Source of the DNA: Draconibacterium orientale
GTDB taxonomy: Bacteria > Bacteroidota > Bacteroidia > Bacteroidales > UBA1556
Length of the DNA: 40,593 bases
Direction: 5' to 3'
NCBI GenBank assembly: GCA_022736595.1
Contig: DZDC01000003.1
Location: 1 to 40,593, forward strand
Both the position numbers and the translations under genes were made by a program. Shown piece after piece: positions 31,785 to 40,593 of this stretch. The notes under the pieces are model-generated. The model did not search any database, was not told the origin of the DNA, and worked only from the letters and a program-made list of their open reading frames with translations. Each line of letters starts with the position of its first letter. The stretch's first letter is position 1.

Positions 31785-32507
31785 TTATTTGAGTTCAAAG
31801 TTTTTGCCAAGATAGACTTTTCTAACTTGCTCATCATTTACTAAATCTTGAGCACTTCCCGATTTTAAAATCTGTCCTTCAAACAGCAAATAGGCTCTAT
31901 CGGTGATGCTGAGTGTTTCCCGAACGTTGTGATCGGTTATTAATATTCCGATGTTTCTTTCTTTAAGTTTTGAAACTACAGTTTGAATGTCTTCAACAGC
32001 AATCGGATCTACTCCTGCAAAAGGTTCGTCCAATAATATAAACTTTGGGTCCACTGCCAAAGCTCGTGCAATTTCAGTACGACGTCGCTCACCACCAGAG
32101 AGTGAAACTCCAAGACTTTTGCGAATATGGTTTAGATTAAACTCCTCCAACAACGACTCTAATCTTATAAGTTGTTCTTTTTTAGATAGTTTGGTAAGTT
32201 CTATTACTGATAAAATATTATCTTCCACACTCAACGACCTGAATACGGATGCTTCTTGGGCTAAATAGCCTACTCCTTGCCGTGCTCTTTGATATTGGGG
32301 CATCGTAGTCATATCGAGATCGTCAAGAAAAATTCGACCTGCCAAAGGTTTTATCAAACCTACGATCATATAAAAGGTGGTTGTCTTCCCTGCTCCATTG
32401 GGGCCAAGAAGTCCCACTATTTCTCCCTGAGAAACTTCTACGCTCACTTCATTTACAACTTTTCGCTGCTTGTAGATTTTTAATAGATTTTCGGCCCTGA
32501 GTTTCAT
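31785..32507 (-). CDS. lptB: LPS export ABC transporter ATP-binding protein
   Basis: LptB powers extraction of LPS from the inner membrane by LptFG and its passage to LptD. The 240-residue length is typical. Walker A is GPNGAGKTTT (about 35-44), the signature is LSGGERRRTEIARAL (about 136-150), Walker B is FILLDEPFAGVDP, and the switch histidine is in ITDHNVRETL. These forms separate LptB from other ABC ATPases. It starts 14 bp after the DUF5686 gene. lptF and lptG are not in the window; lptD is at 17502-20096. Confidence 0.96.
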   Translation of the reverse strand: MKLRAENLLKIYKQRKVVNEVSVEVSQGEIVGLLGPNGAGKTTTFYMIVGLIKPLAGRIFLDDLDMTTMPQYQRARQGVGYLAQEASVFRSLSVEDNILSVIELTKLSKKEQLIRLESLLEEFNLNHIRKSLGVSLSGGERRRTEIARALAVDPKFILLDEPFAGVDPIAVEDIQTVVSKLKERNIGILITDHNVRETLSITDRAYLLFEGQILKSGSAQDLVNDEQVRKVYLGKNFELK

Positions 32508-32521
32508 AATTTAGGTTGGTT

Positions 32522-35014
32522 TTAAAAATCAAATTTCATGGTTCCTGTAAGTCCAAAAGGTCTTACTCCTGGTTTATCAAGATAGGATAAACGCCAAGAG
32601 GCATCAATTCGTATTACTTTAAAAATATTTTCGATGGCAACTCCAACTTCGTAATAGGGTTTGGTCATAAAGGTTGTATTGGATGGAAAATTTGAGTAAT
32701 ATTGATTTTCGTGACTCATTTTCCCTATAAGAACTTTTGTATAAATGACTTCGCGCCATTTAAGTTTTCGAATCAATGGAATATGGTTAAAAAAGAGTCC
32801 TTGAAAATAGTGAGAATAGTTTGCCATGATATAATCATCGGAGATGAACTCATAGTAATACATCCGGCTAAAAGCAAAATTGTCATAGGTAAAAGTTTCA
32901 TTTCCAGGATGTATTTCAAGTAAAGGGTAGGGGAGTTGGCCCCATATTTTGCCGTAACTTAAAATAATCTTTGAAGCACCAATGCTACCTACGTTAAAAT
33001 AATCGCTATACCCAATTTGAATGCGATGGTAACCGAATTGAGAGCCAAGAAAGTTGGGTATTCCGTATGCATACCAAAAATTGATGGTGGGCGAATTGCT
33101 CCCTAAACTGGTTCTATTAAATTTGTCGGTAATGAAAACTTCTTTTAATGAGAAATGGGTAAGTAGCTCTATTTCACTGGTTATAATGTTGTTGTAAGCA
33201 GTGATATTGCCAAATTCACCCTGATCTTTGAGTAGAAATTGGATTCCAGTTAAAGGAAATATATTGCGTCGTCTGAAAGTGACAGTATTGCTTAATCCTG
33301 GAAAATATTCGTGCTCATAACTAGCCTTATATTGCTCTACCATGGTTAGTTTGTCGTTGGGGGCTCGCCTGAAAATACTGTTAATTAGATTGTCTTGTTG
33401 CAGCGAACGTACACTTTCTCCCAACTGTTCCATATCTTTTTTATATTCCACTTCAAGACTGCGCCACGGTTCACGATTTTGAACATATTTTACTCCAAGA
33501 TTATACTTAAACTCATAATCTTTGGTGCCATAGGCTATATAGGTACTTAATCTTATTTTATCATTGAGTTGGTTGCTTGTTCTTCCGCCTAACTTAAATC
33601 GGTACCCTTCAACTCCATTAAAACTGAAGAAAGTGTAATATTGACCGATTTCAAAAATCTCATTAGGAATATAACCACTCACCAAGGTTGAAATGAGTTT
33701 GTAATTTTTTTTATAAGCATCGGTTTTAAAAATGGAGTCGGTAAGAGTGTAGATGCCTTGTTCTTCTTGACTTAGAGGTTCAAACCTAACACTATCCCAA
33801 TATTCATTATTTTTTGTCCAAGCATCTTCTTTAGTAACCACGTCAACCGATTTTTTATAAGCATTTTCTTCTTGAGGTTTGTTGATGTTAAAATCTTGAT
33901 AAAGCGTGGTTTTATGTCCAAAGAAGCCTGTAATTCGTTTTGGATTTTCAGTAATATTAGCATCAATAATGAAGGCTTCACGATCCACCATCCAATATTT
34001 ATTTTCTACCAAAACAAAGGATTGCAAAACAGACATGGCATTGATAAAGTTCAGGTTCACTTCGTTAATTTTCATTTCTATGCTTTTTACCGCAAAAGTG
34101 GTGTCGGTAATCCACATCTCTCCAACAAAAGTGGGCTCTTGAAGCCTCCTTGGCTTGAACATAATTTTATAACACCACTCAGAACCTATAAAAGCACTAT
34201 CAATAAGGTAGTACTTATAGGCCCGTAAACCAAAATCAGCTATTGGACTCACAAAATGCTTATCGAAAAACTGCATGTAGTTGTCGTACAATGAAAAAGT
34301 TTGGTACAGATTGCCTGTAAATTTGGCCACACTTGAATTGTTGACTCCGGTGGCGCGAGATGCTATAATGGTTTCCTTACGTTGTTCTGGGTTTTTATTG
34401 AAGTAAACCTCCGAAATGCTTTCAGTTATAAATAATGGTAAGTAAGGTTTCCCATTGATTGTTGAAGTGTCCATATTTTCAAAAGCAAAGGCAAAGGGTT
34501 GCATTCGCCTGCTGTTTTTAAAATCATCGGTGATGTTGTTGGCGTCGATTTGAATTTTATTATAGGTTTTATATTTATATGATTCTATGCTTCTTGAATC
34601 ATTTATAGGTTTGTTTTTAATAACGTTTCTAAGAATTTTATGAGCAGGATTTTCTCCTGGAATAATTACCACTTCCGAAAGTTCAATATTGTTGGGTCGA
34701 AGTAAAATGGTAATACTTTGATAGGATTTAGCTTTTATAGGAATCCGTCGAGGTAAGTATCCAACATAAGAAACCACAATAAAACGTGATTCAACTGGTG
34801 TATTAATCGAAAATTCGCCTTCAAAGCCACTTGTACTTCCCACTTTTGTGCCCTCAAGTACAATATTAACAAAGGGTAATAGCTCTCCAGTAACGCTGTC
34901 TTTTACTATTCCATTGATTTTGGTGTTTTGCGCTTGTAATAATCCATTGAAGGCAATAAATCCCATTAATAGCGAAAGGTGAAGAAACCATAATTTTGAA
35001 TTTAATAACACCAT
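32522..35014 (-). CDS. DUF5686 outer-membrane barrel with carboxypeptidase-like regulatory domain
   Basis: An 830-residue protein. After a signal segment (LSLLMGFIAFNGLLQAQ) comes a carboxypeptidase regulatory-like beta domain (INGIVKDSVTGELLPFVNI, about 34-110), the plug-side domain common in Bacteroidota outer-membrane proteins. The rest is the DUF5686 region with alternating aromatic residues and a final aromatic strand (GLTGTMKFDF) of the kind used for outer-membrane insertion. It lacks the TonB-box and plug domain of a TonB receptor. Its substrate is unknown. Closeness to lptB (14 bp) and to the lipoprotein upstream (6 bp) suggests an envelope operon. Confidence 0.85.
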   Translation of the reverse strand: MVLLNSKLWFLHLSLLMGFIAFNGLLQAQNTKINGIVKDSVTGELLPFVNIVLEGTKVGSTSGFEGEFSINTPVESRFIVVSYVGYLPRRIPIKAKSYQSITILLRPNNIELSEVVIIPGENPAHKILRNVIKNKPINDSRSIESYKYKTYNKIQIDANNITDDFKNSRRMQPFAFAFENMDTSTINGKPYLPLFITESISEVYFNKNPEQRKETIIASRATGVNNSSVAKFTGNLYQTFSLYDNYMQFFDKHFVSPIADFGLRAYKYYLIDSAFIGSEWCYKIMFKPRRLQEPTFVGEMWITDTTFAVKSIEMKINEVNLNFINAMSVLQSFVLVENKYWMVDREAFIIDANITENPKRITGFFGHKTTLYQDFNINKPQEENAYKKSVDVVTKEDAWTKNNEYWDSVRFEPLSQEEQGIYTLTDSIFKTDAYKKNYKLISTLVSGYIPNEIFEIGQYYTFFSFNGVEGYRFKLGGRTSNQLNDKIRLSTYIAYGTKDYEFKYNLGVKYVQNREPWRSLEVEYKKDMEQLGESVRSLQQDNLINSIFRRAPNDKLTMVEQYKASYEHEYFPGLSNTVTFRRRNIFPLTGIQFLLKDQGEFGNITAYNNIITSEIELLTHFSLKEVFITDKFNRTSLGSNSPTINFWYAYGIPNFLGSQFGYHRIQIGYSDYFNVGSIGASKIILSYGKIWGQLPYPLLEIHPGNETFTYDNFAFSRMYYYEFISDDYIMANYSHYFQGLFFNHIPLIRKLKWREVIYTKVLIGKMSHENQYYSNFPSNTTFMTKPYYEVGVAIENIFKVIRIDASWRLSYLDKPGVRPFGLTGTMKFDF

Positions 35015-35020
35015 AGTAGT

Positions 35021-35794
35021 TTATTGCGCAAATTCTTTAAGTAATATCCAAGATTTGAGTTGGTTGTAGTTTAAGAGTAGATATGTGGTGCCCGAACTAT
35101 AGGGGGCAATTTCGTATGGATTATAAATGAAAACCAATCCTTCTTTTTTAAGAAAGAAATTGGTTGAAGTAAAAAATTGTTCATCAGAAATTAAAAAACC
35201 TTGATTCTCAATATTGGAATCCAAAGGAATCGAAGATTGTGATTTTAATTCATTTAGAAGCAGTTGTGTAACTTCCTTTAAGTGGTTTGTATCGAGTACA
35301 TCTGACAATTGTAAAAAAATCATTTCAGATTTATCAAAAACTAACCCTTGGCTGAATGGATTGCCGTGTGCTCCACCTGTATAGTCATAGCCAGAAAGTT
35401 TAAAACTTACATATTCAGAGTTTTGATGGATAATCGCAATTTTTCTAATGTACGAAATCCTCGTTGATTCTTTATTTGAAGGAAATGTATTGGCAAGCTT
35501 TTTAAGGCTGTCCTTCAGCAATGTTATATTATGTGCAAAATGGCTCGAATAATTGGGGAAAAGTTGATTTTCCAATAAAGCGTTTAATTTTAATGAAATT
35601 GAATCTACAGTTTTAAAAACAGGGTAGCTCAATTCAATCTCAATCTTACCACTATCCAGTTTGTATTCGCGATAGTCGAAACTAAGGGTGTCTAAACTGG
35701 TATTAATATTTTGATTATCTGTATTTTTACATCCTGTTACAACAAAAAATGCGAACAGCGTGACGACTGAAATTTTTATAATTGCATTAGCCAT
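35021..35794 (-). CDS. RsiV-like lipoprotein (DUF4163/DUF3298)
   Basis: A 257-residue protein with a lipobox: FFVVTGCKN, predicted lipidated cysteine at about 22. The mature part resembles DUF4163 plus DUF3298, as in the extracellular domain of the anti-sigma factor RsiV, which binds lysozyme in Bacillus: note KLSGYDYTGGAHGNPFSQG, whose TGGAH core is typical. It has no membrane helix or cytoplasmic anti-sigma part, so it is a free periplasmic or surface lipoprotein. Its start overlaps the end of the hydrolase gene by 19 bases. The ligand is unknown. Confidence 0.8.
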   Translation of the reverse strand: MANAIIKISVVTLFAFFVVTGCKNTDNQNINTSLDTLSFDYREYKLDSGKIEIELSYPVFKTVDSISLKLNALLENQLFPNYSSHFAHNITLLKDSLKKLANTFPSNKESTRISYIRKIAIIHQNSEYVSFKLSGYDYTGGAHGNPFSQGLVFDKSEMIFLQLSDVLDTNHLKEVTQLLLNELKSQSSIPLDSNIENQGFLISDEQFFTSTNFFLKKEGLVFIYNPYEIAPYSSGTTYLLLNYNQLKSWILLKEFAQ

Positions 35795-36675
35795 TTTTCT
35801 AGTTTTTGATAGTAATTCATTCTTGATTCCTTTTGTGAAAGAACGAGATCGTGCAATCCATTTTTAATTTCAATTATAGTGGTGTTTTTGCCAATATTTT
35901 TTGCATATTTCTTAATATGTTCTACATCCAACACTGCATCAGACTTTAAAACTTCATCCGACCATTTCGATCCTTTATAAGATTTGTCAGAGTGTAATAC
36001 TACGATCGGACATTGAATGTTGAGGCCGCTCTGCAATTCCTGTTGTGCCAAGTGAATTGCTCTTATCCAACCCAAATAGGTGGGAAAATTTTCAATAGGT
36101 TTCCATTGGGTATTAAAATCCCATTCCCCTTTGTGTTTGATATGTAAGCTCATAGGATAGGTTTGGGGTAATTTGCTCATCTCTAGATATGGAAACCATT
36201 TTCCTAAGGGTGAAAGTAGGGGTATGGTCAATTTTGAAATGGCTGGAACATTAAAATCGAAGAATGGACTGTTAAGAATCAAACCACTGATATTTGAATG
36301 GTAATGAGCATATAAAGCTGTGGTTAATCCCCCAGTACTATGACCATTTAAGATAATTTTCGATACATTCCATGGTTCAATAAATTTAATGGCGTAGTCA
36401 ATTTCTTGAAAATATTCTTTGATTTCACCTATAAAATTAGGTTTATCCTCAGGGCGTAAATTTCGACCATAACGGCGCAGGTCAATCGCAACAAAATCAA
36501 AGCCTAGATTGTTAAACCAAAGAGCCATTTCTGTTTGAAAGAAATAATCGATAAAACCATGTACGTAGATGATAGCCCCTTTTGATTCAATATCGGTTCT
36601 GCGATAAATTAGGGTTGCTTCGCTTTTGTTTTCCTCAACCTGAAAGGTATGAAGTGTAAAATCTGTACTTTTCAT
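35776..36675 (-). CDS. Alpha/beta hydrolase (serine aminopeptidase S33 / monoglyceride-lipase-like)
   Basis: A 299-residue cytoplasmic hydrolase. The nucleophile elbow is NGHSTGGLTTAL (about 109-120, Ser in GHSTG), the oxyanion-hole segment is YVHGFIDYF (about 34-42), and the likely acid and base are D in VVLHSDKSYKG and H in NGLHDLVLS near the C-terminus. It fits the hydrolase_4 branch, often lysophospholipase or monoacylglycerol lipase, but the substrate cannot be fixed from sequence. Its stop lies inside the RsiV-like gene. Confidence 0.85.
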   Translation of the reverse strand: MKSTDFTLHTFQVEENKSEATLIYRRTDIESKGAIIYVHGFIDYFFQTEMALWFNNLGFDFVAIDLRRYGRNLRPEDKPNFIGEIKEYFQEIDYAIKFIEPWNVSKIILNGHSTGGLTTALYAHYHSNISGLILNSPFFDFNVPAISKLTIPLLSPLGKWFPYLEMSKLPQTYPMSLHIKHKGEWDFNTQWKPIENFPTYLGWIRAIHLAQQELQSGLNIQCPIVVLHSDKSYKGSKWSDEVLKSDAVLDVEHIKKYAKNIGKNTTIIEIKNGLHDLVLSQKESRMNYYQKLEKWLMQL

Positions 36676-36724
36676 AGGCGTTTTTTAATAATCATGGTTA
36701 ATTTCATTGAACAATAATTCAGAT

Positions 36725-37975
36725 TTATGGCAATGCACTCATCAGTTTATGAATATTATCAACCTGGGTATTGAGTTGTCTTAAAAAATCCAGTTTGGTT
36801 TTATAATTCTTAATTTCAACCATTTGGTTGCAGTCTTTTTTAATTTGGTTTTGAGTTCCTAACAAAGTAAGTTGTCGTTGATAGGCCGAGATCTGACATC
36901 TAATAAAATTGACCTTAACAATGGAAGTCTTAAGTTGGTCTTTTTTGTTTTTTAACGCCTGATTGGTGGGTTCTGAGGCCAGCTTTTTTGCATTTAACCG
37001 TTCCATTTGCTTCAATTGTTCGTCTTTTTCTTCAATGTTTTTGATTAAAGATTGTTCTTCAGGTGTCATTATTGGGGTCAAATCATAATAAATTAGCCCT
37101 TTAATATCAACTTCATAATTACCAAATTCTTGTTGTTTAATAATGATTTGGTCTCCCTCGACATACCTATATAGAAAATACTTATCGTTAAATAAGTACT
37201 TGATTAGTAGTTTCTTCAGTTCATTATTATTCGAATTCAGCTTGGTGTTTTCTATTAAGGAAATCGAAAGACTGGGATTTTTTAGTTTTTTGTAAAATGT
37301 AAACTGTTCTTCTTCTTTGGGTTCGGTGGTTGTATTAATTAATTTTAATATTCCATTTTCCCAAACTTCACTTTGAGATTTTCCAGCCTTCTGAATTTCA
37401 AAAAGTCCATTTAAGATTCCATTTTCTGAAAGTTGAACCCGAACAAAGTAATTGCCGATACTGTCTAAAAAAATTAGGCTGTCCACCAAAATACCTTTAT
37501 TCCACGTGGCTTCAATAAATATTTTTTCTACGGTTATGGGGCTTTCTTTTTTAGTTCTGTTTTGCTGGTCTATTTTTTTATATTTTTCGATGATCCCTTT
37601 ATACTTCCATTGCCCATCAGGCATTCCGTCTTTATAATTAGCTTCTAGAATTATTTCATAGGAAAAGAAAAACCCAGTTTTATCACTTTCAAAATCTTTT
37701 GAGATGTAATTATAAGTCCAATTGCCATCTTTTAGTCCATTTTTGTAATTTCCTGATATACTGTGGCTAAACCTCCAGTCATCGGTTTTTTCTCTGGCCG
37801 AAAAACGAAATGAACCGTGTTTAATGGTCTGATTATTTGATTTGTAGAAAGCATAGGTTGCACTGCCTTTAATTTTGCCTCCAGAATAAAAGTCTCCATC
37901 ATAACGTTCCGTTTTCTGAGAATATAGGCTAGAACTTAACCAAAGCAGACTAATAAAACCAAGTATTTTGGTCAT
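36725..37975 (-). CDS. Exported MORN-like repeat protein with C-terminal coiled coil
   Basis: From the ATG at 37975 the protein has 416 residues and a signal peptide (MTKILGFISLLWLSSSLYSQ). Longer starts at 38008 and 38068 precede the signal peptide, and the latter overlaps era. The N-terminal 200 residues contain MORN-2-like repeats of the YwqK kind: GNYKNGLKDGNWTY, ANYKDGMPDGQWKY and NGILNGLFEI. The C-terminal ~120 residues are charged and likely coiled coil (IEEKDEQLKQMERLNAKKL). The function is unknown. It follows era by 52 bp on the same strand and no promoter box is apparent. Confidence 0.75.
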   Translation of the reverse strand: MTKILGFISLLWLSSSLYSQKTERYDGDFYSGGKIKGSATYAFYKSNNQTIKHGSFRFSAREKTDDWRFSHSISGNYKNGLKDGNWTYNYISKDFESDKTGFFFSYEIILEANYKDGMPDGQWKYKGIIEKYKKIDQQNRTKKESPITVEKIFIEATWNKGILVDSLIFLDSIGNYFVRVQLSENGILNGLFEIQKAGKSQSEVWENGILKLINTTTEPKEEEQFTFYKKLKNPSLSISLIENTKLNSNNNELKKLLIKYLFNDKYFLYRYVEGDQIIIKQQEFGNYEVDIKGLIYYDLTPIMTPEEQSLIKNIEEKDEQLKQMERLNAKKLASEPTNQALKNKKDQLKTSIVKVNFIRCQISAYQRQLTLLGTQNQIKKDCNQMVEIKNYKTKLDFLRQLNTQVDNIHKLMSALP

Positions 37976-38027
37976 TGATGGGTATTTAATCAATTCAGAA
38001 TAGGTCATTATTTCAGTATTAAGATGA

Positions 38028-38921
38028 CTATTGATTTGAATATCCAAATTTCTTAAGTTGATTATCATTTTCTCTCCAGTCCTTACTCACTTTCACCGTT
38101 AAATCCAAATAGATGTGTTTTTCCGTGAACTCTTCTATTTTTTTGCGAGCTTCAGTTCCTAATCGCTTAATTGCCAGGCCCCCTTTCCCAAGTATGATTG
38201 CTTTTTGAGTTTCTCTATTTACGTAAATGGTTCCTCGGATTTCAATTCTCTTGGATTCTTCAAGGTATTCTTCAATGGAAACTTCGCAGCTATAAGGGAT
38301 TTCTTTCTGATATTGAATCAAAATTTGTTCTCTTATAAGCTCACTTACAAAAAAGCGCATGGTTTTATCGGTAAGCTCATCTTTTGGAAAGAACGGAGGA
38401 CTTTCTGGAAGCTTAGCAATAATTAGTTTCAACAGGCTTTCAATATTGAATTTGTGTTGTGCCGAGATTGGAATAATGTCAGCTGATTCAAATGCCGATT
38501 TGATTTGCAGAACTTTATTTTCAAGAAATTCCTGGTTAGATAAATCTATTTTATTGATCGCAATAATTAATGGGGCGCCACTTTTGGTAATTTTTTTAAT
38601 AATTTCTTCGGAAGGAATTTCTTCTTTTACATCCATCACGAAAAGAATTACATCCGCGTCTTCAAGGGCAGTTCCCACAAATCCCATCATGGCTTCATGA
38701 AGTTTATAGGAAGGTTTATCGATGATTCCAGGAGTATCTGAGAACACAATTTGATAATCATCGCCGTTTACGAAGCCCATTATTCGATGCCTTGTGGTCT
38801 GTACTTTTGCATTTACAATGCTAAGGTTTTCGCCTGTAATAGCATTCATTAAGGTCGATTTTCCTACATTGGGAACACCAATAATATTTACAAATCCAGC
38901 CTTATGTTGATTGTCATTCAT
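38028..38921 (-). CDS. era: GTPase Era
   Basis: Era binds 16S rRNA and aids 30S subunit maturation. The 297 residues match the family. The G domain carries GVPNVGKSTLMN (G1), TTRHRIMG (G2), SDTPGI (G3) and INKIDLS (G4). The C-terminal KH domain has ILGKGGLAIKRLG, in which the GKGG loop contacts RNA. The start at 38921 gives the usual short N-terminus before the G1 box. It is followed by the MORN-like gene. Confidence 0.97.
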   Translation of the reverse strand: MNDNQHKAGFVNIIGVPNVGKSTLMNAITGENLSIVNAKVQTTRHRIMGFVNGDDYQIVFSDTPGIIDKPSYKLHEAMMGFVGTALEDADVILFVMDVKEEIPSEEIIKKITKSGAPLIIAINKIDLSNQEFLENKVLQIKSAFESADIIPISAQHKFNIESLLKLIIAKLPESPPFFPKDELTDKTMRFFVSELIREQILIQYQKEIPYSCEVSIEEYLEESKRIEIRGTIYVNRETQKAIILGKGGLAIKRLGTEARKKIEEFTEKHIYLDLTVKVSKDWRENDNQLKKFGYSNQ

Positions 38922-39008
38922 ATCATTTATATTTTCGGCAAAGTAACTAAAAAAGAAGGAGCAAAATTTCTAATTTTTAGATGGTATTTAAAGGCCTCAA
39001 TGGAGAGC

Positions 39009-40367
39009 CTACTTTGGTAGGTGATTTGAAATGTTTTTCAAAACGTTTCGATATCTTATATAAAAAAGGGTGGAAGCAAAACCTAATCCTACAATAAAAG
39101 CAATCCAAATGCCAATGATCCCCAATCCCAATTCAAATGTAAGCAAATATGCAAGAGGAATATTGACAACAATATAGGCAATAAATGCATATACCATGGC
39201 ACGTTTAACATCTCCAATCCCTCGCAGAATACTTAGCATAACCACTTGAAGACCATCAAATAACTGAAACATGGCTGCAAAAATCAGAAGTTGAGAACAA
39301 AGTTCAATTACTGCAACGTCATTGCTATAGATTTGAGGTATATAATATCGAAATAGATAGAATAATGCACCAGTCATAGCCATAAAACTGATTACTAAAT
39401 GCACCGATGCTTTTGCAGCCATAGTCATAGCATGAATGTCTCCCGTTCCAAGTTGATGCGAAACTCGAATTGTTGTTGCAGAGCCTATACCCACAACTAT
39501 CATAAACGAAATTGAAGCCAAGCCTAAAACAATTTGATGAGATGCAATAGCCACCACACCAAGCCATCCTGCCATTATTGCTCCTATGGCAAAAGCCAAT
39601 ACTTCCAAGAGTAATTGTAAACTTATGGGATAGCCCAAATGAAACAATTCTTTTAAATACACCTTATTAATAGGAGGTATTTTTTCAACTAAAAAATAAG
39701 GAATAAAAGCTTCTTCCCTAGCAAAAATGTATGCAAACCCAAGTGCCATCACAATTCTACTTAATAAAGTTGCAATCCCAGCTCCAAGTAAACCCATTTC
39801 AGGAAACCCAAACTTACCGTAAATCAAGAAATAATTAAAAATCACATTTACTAAATTACCAACGATAGTAATGTACATCGCATTTTTTGTGTTTCCTATC
39901 CCTTCAGAAAACTGCTTAAATGTAAAGAAAAAAGATAGAGGGATAAGCGAAATTACCAACACTATATAATAAGGTATAGCGAGTTCTGCCACTCCCGCTT
40001 TTTGATTCATAAATGGAAAAGCGAAAATGGCTAATAATAAAAGAATGCCAATCGCAATGTTTAAGGCAATATTGATGAATAATGAGTTATAAAAAATGGA
40101 TGATAAGGCCGTTTTGTCCCCTCTGGCGACTGATTTACCTACAATAGGCGTCATGCCAAATGAAAATCCCATGGTAATTATCATTCCAATGATAAATATG
40201 GAATTAGCAAAAGCCGAAGCCGCCAAGTCTAATGTACCACGGTGCCCTACCATCATATTATCGACTTGTTGCACCATCACTTGTCCAATCTGCGCAATGA
40301 TTACCGGTAAAGCAAGCTTTAAATTGCGTTTATAATAGGGTAAAAAGATTTTTACTGTTGAAATCAT
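39009..40367 (-). CDS. MATE family efflux transporter (NorM-like)
   Basis: A 452-residue exporter with about twelve membrane segments in two MATE halves. The N-terminal signature IIAQIGQVMVQQVDNMMVGH is the NorM type (QVDNMMVG), and an internal repeat of the pattern occurs after the midpoint. It should exchange cations or H+ for toxic compounds. It differs from the DinF-like exporter at 9420-10736, so the window holds two separate MATE branches. It ends 87 bp before era; I see no consensus promoter or terminator around it. Confidence 0.92.
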   Translation of the reverse strand: MISTVKIFLPYYKRNLKLALPVIIAQIGQVMVQQVDNMMVGHRGTLDLAASAFANSIFIIGMIITMGFSFGMTPIVGKSVARGDKTALSSIFYNSLFINIALNIAIGILLLLAIFAFPFMNQKAGVAELAIPYYIVLVISLIPLSFFFTFKQFSEGIGNTKNAMYITIVGNLVNVIFNYFLIYGKFGFPEMGLLGAGIATLLSRIVMALGFAYIFAREEAFIPYFLVEKIPPINKVYLKELFHLGYPISLQLLLEVLAFAIGAIMAGWLGVVAIASHQIVLGLASISFMIVVGIGSATTIRVSHQLGTGDIHAMTMAAKASVHLVISFMAMTGALFYLFRYYIPQIYSNDVAVIELCSQLLIFAAMFQLFDGLQVVMLSILRGIGDVKRAMVYAFIAYIVVNIPLAYLLTFELGLGIIGIWIAFIVGLGFASTLFYIRYRNVLKNISNHLPK

Positions 40368-40513
40368 AGGTGCAAATTAAGGTACTTTTTTGATTAGTTG
40401 CACAAAAAAATGCCAATTTCAGGAATTATTTGGGTAATTATTAAGGTAACATTGGAAAATATAAGCAATAAATAGGATAAAAATTGATATTAAAATTGTA
40501 TTAAAATTCATTA

Positions 40514-40548
40514 AATCAATTGATTATTTATTCTACAGAAATAATCAA
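40514..40548. repeat. Overlapping palindromes upstream of the edge promoter
   Basis: AATCAATTGATT (40514-40525) is a perfect 12-bp palindrome. It overlaps a second inverted repeat, TTGATTATTT (40520-40529) with AAATAATCAA (40539-40548) around a 9-bp centre. They end 8 bp before the -33 TTG, a common place for operators. Confidence 0.55.
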
Positions 40549-40556
40549 AAAATAAT

Positions 40557-40586
40557 TTGGATGATTAGAAAAGATATATATCTTTG
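40557..40586 (+). promoter_or_regulatory. Consensus promoter facing out of the window
   Basis: TTG (40557-40559), 19 bp, TATCTTTG (40579-40586), a full match, followed by CAGCCGC. AT-rich sequence upstream could act as an UP element. The gene it serves is beyond the right edge. Confidence 0.7.
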
Positions 40587-40593
40587 CAGCCGC

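Noticed and set aside
37498..37513. parS-like site (TATTCCACGTGG) inside the MORN-like gene
   Set aside because: Only the left half and centre match the parS consensus; the right half does not (about 11 of 16), and it lies in coding sequence. ParB ChIP would settle it.

Overview
The window looks like ordinary chromosome from a Bacteroidota bacterium (AT-rich, roughly 37% GC by eye). Evidence: promoters of the Bacteroidota type (TTG, 19-23 bp, TAnnTTTG), DUF5683, DUF5686 and DUF3276/PUR genes, the gene order parA-parB-DUF5683-dapB-lepB, a large signal peptidase I with extra N-terminal membrane helices, and a Bacteroidota-type LptD. I see no rRNA, tRNA, CRISPR array, insertion sequence or prophage gene.

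Layout. 1-2708 (+): the end of an unidentified gene, 5-formyltetrahydrofolate cyclo-ligase, and a membrane protein joining a TAXI-type periplasmic binding domain to cytoplasmic TerB-like domains. 2709-3125: AT-rich spacer with a possible short transcript. 3126-9200 (+): guaA, a LysM/periplasmic-binding-fold protein, an untracked 38-residue membrane microprotein, tatA, tatC and a conserved protein of unknown function. 9201-9419: spacer with four 11-bp tandem repeats, a consensus promoter and a terminator. 9420-11654 (-): MATE exporter and SPFH protein. 11812-13836 (+): alanine dehydrogenase and a methyltransferase. 13892-20096 (-): ugd, hisS, an M15 peptidase, lptD. 20269-22572 (+): cell-wall amidase and an MlaD/MCE protein. 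22737-25569: TAXI binding protein and K+ channel (-) with a divergent TerB protein (+). 25755-31230 (-): lepB, dapB, DUF5683, parB, parA, metallo-hydrolase. 31336-40367 (-): PUR protein, lptB, DUF5686, an RsiV-like lipoprotein, an alpha/beta hydrolase, a MORN-like protein, era and a second MATE exporter. The last 35 bases carry a consensus promoter facing out of the window.

Most genes are housekeeping: envelope building (LptD, LptB, MlaD, amidase, M15 peptidase, LepB, Tat), chromosome partition (ParAB), lysine/cell-wall precursors (DapB), GMP synthesis, translation (HisS, Era).

The most unusual content is a recurring module. A TAXI binding domain occurs twice with close sequence similarity. 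One copy is fused through three membrane helices to TerB-like domains. The other is encoded beside an MthK-like K+ channel and a divergent free TerB protein. No TRAP permease is present in the window. This suggests, as inference, a ligand-sensing or ion-signalling system rather than a TRAP transporter. The second candidate is the array of 11-bp repeats in front of a consensus promoter that would drive only a ~65-nt transcript.
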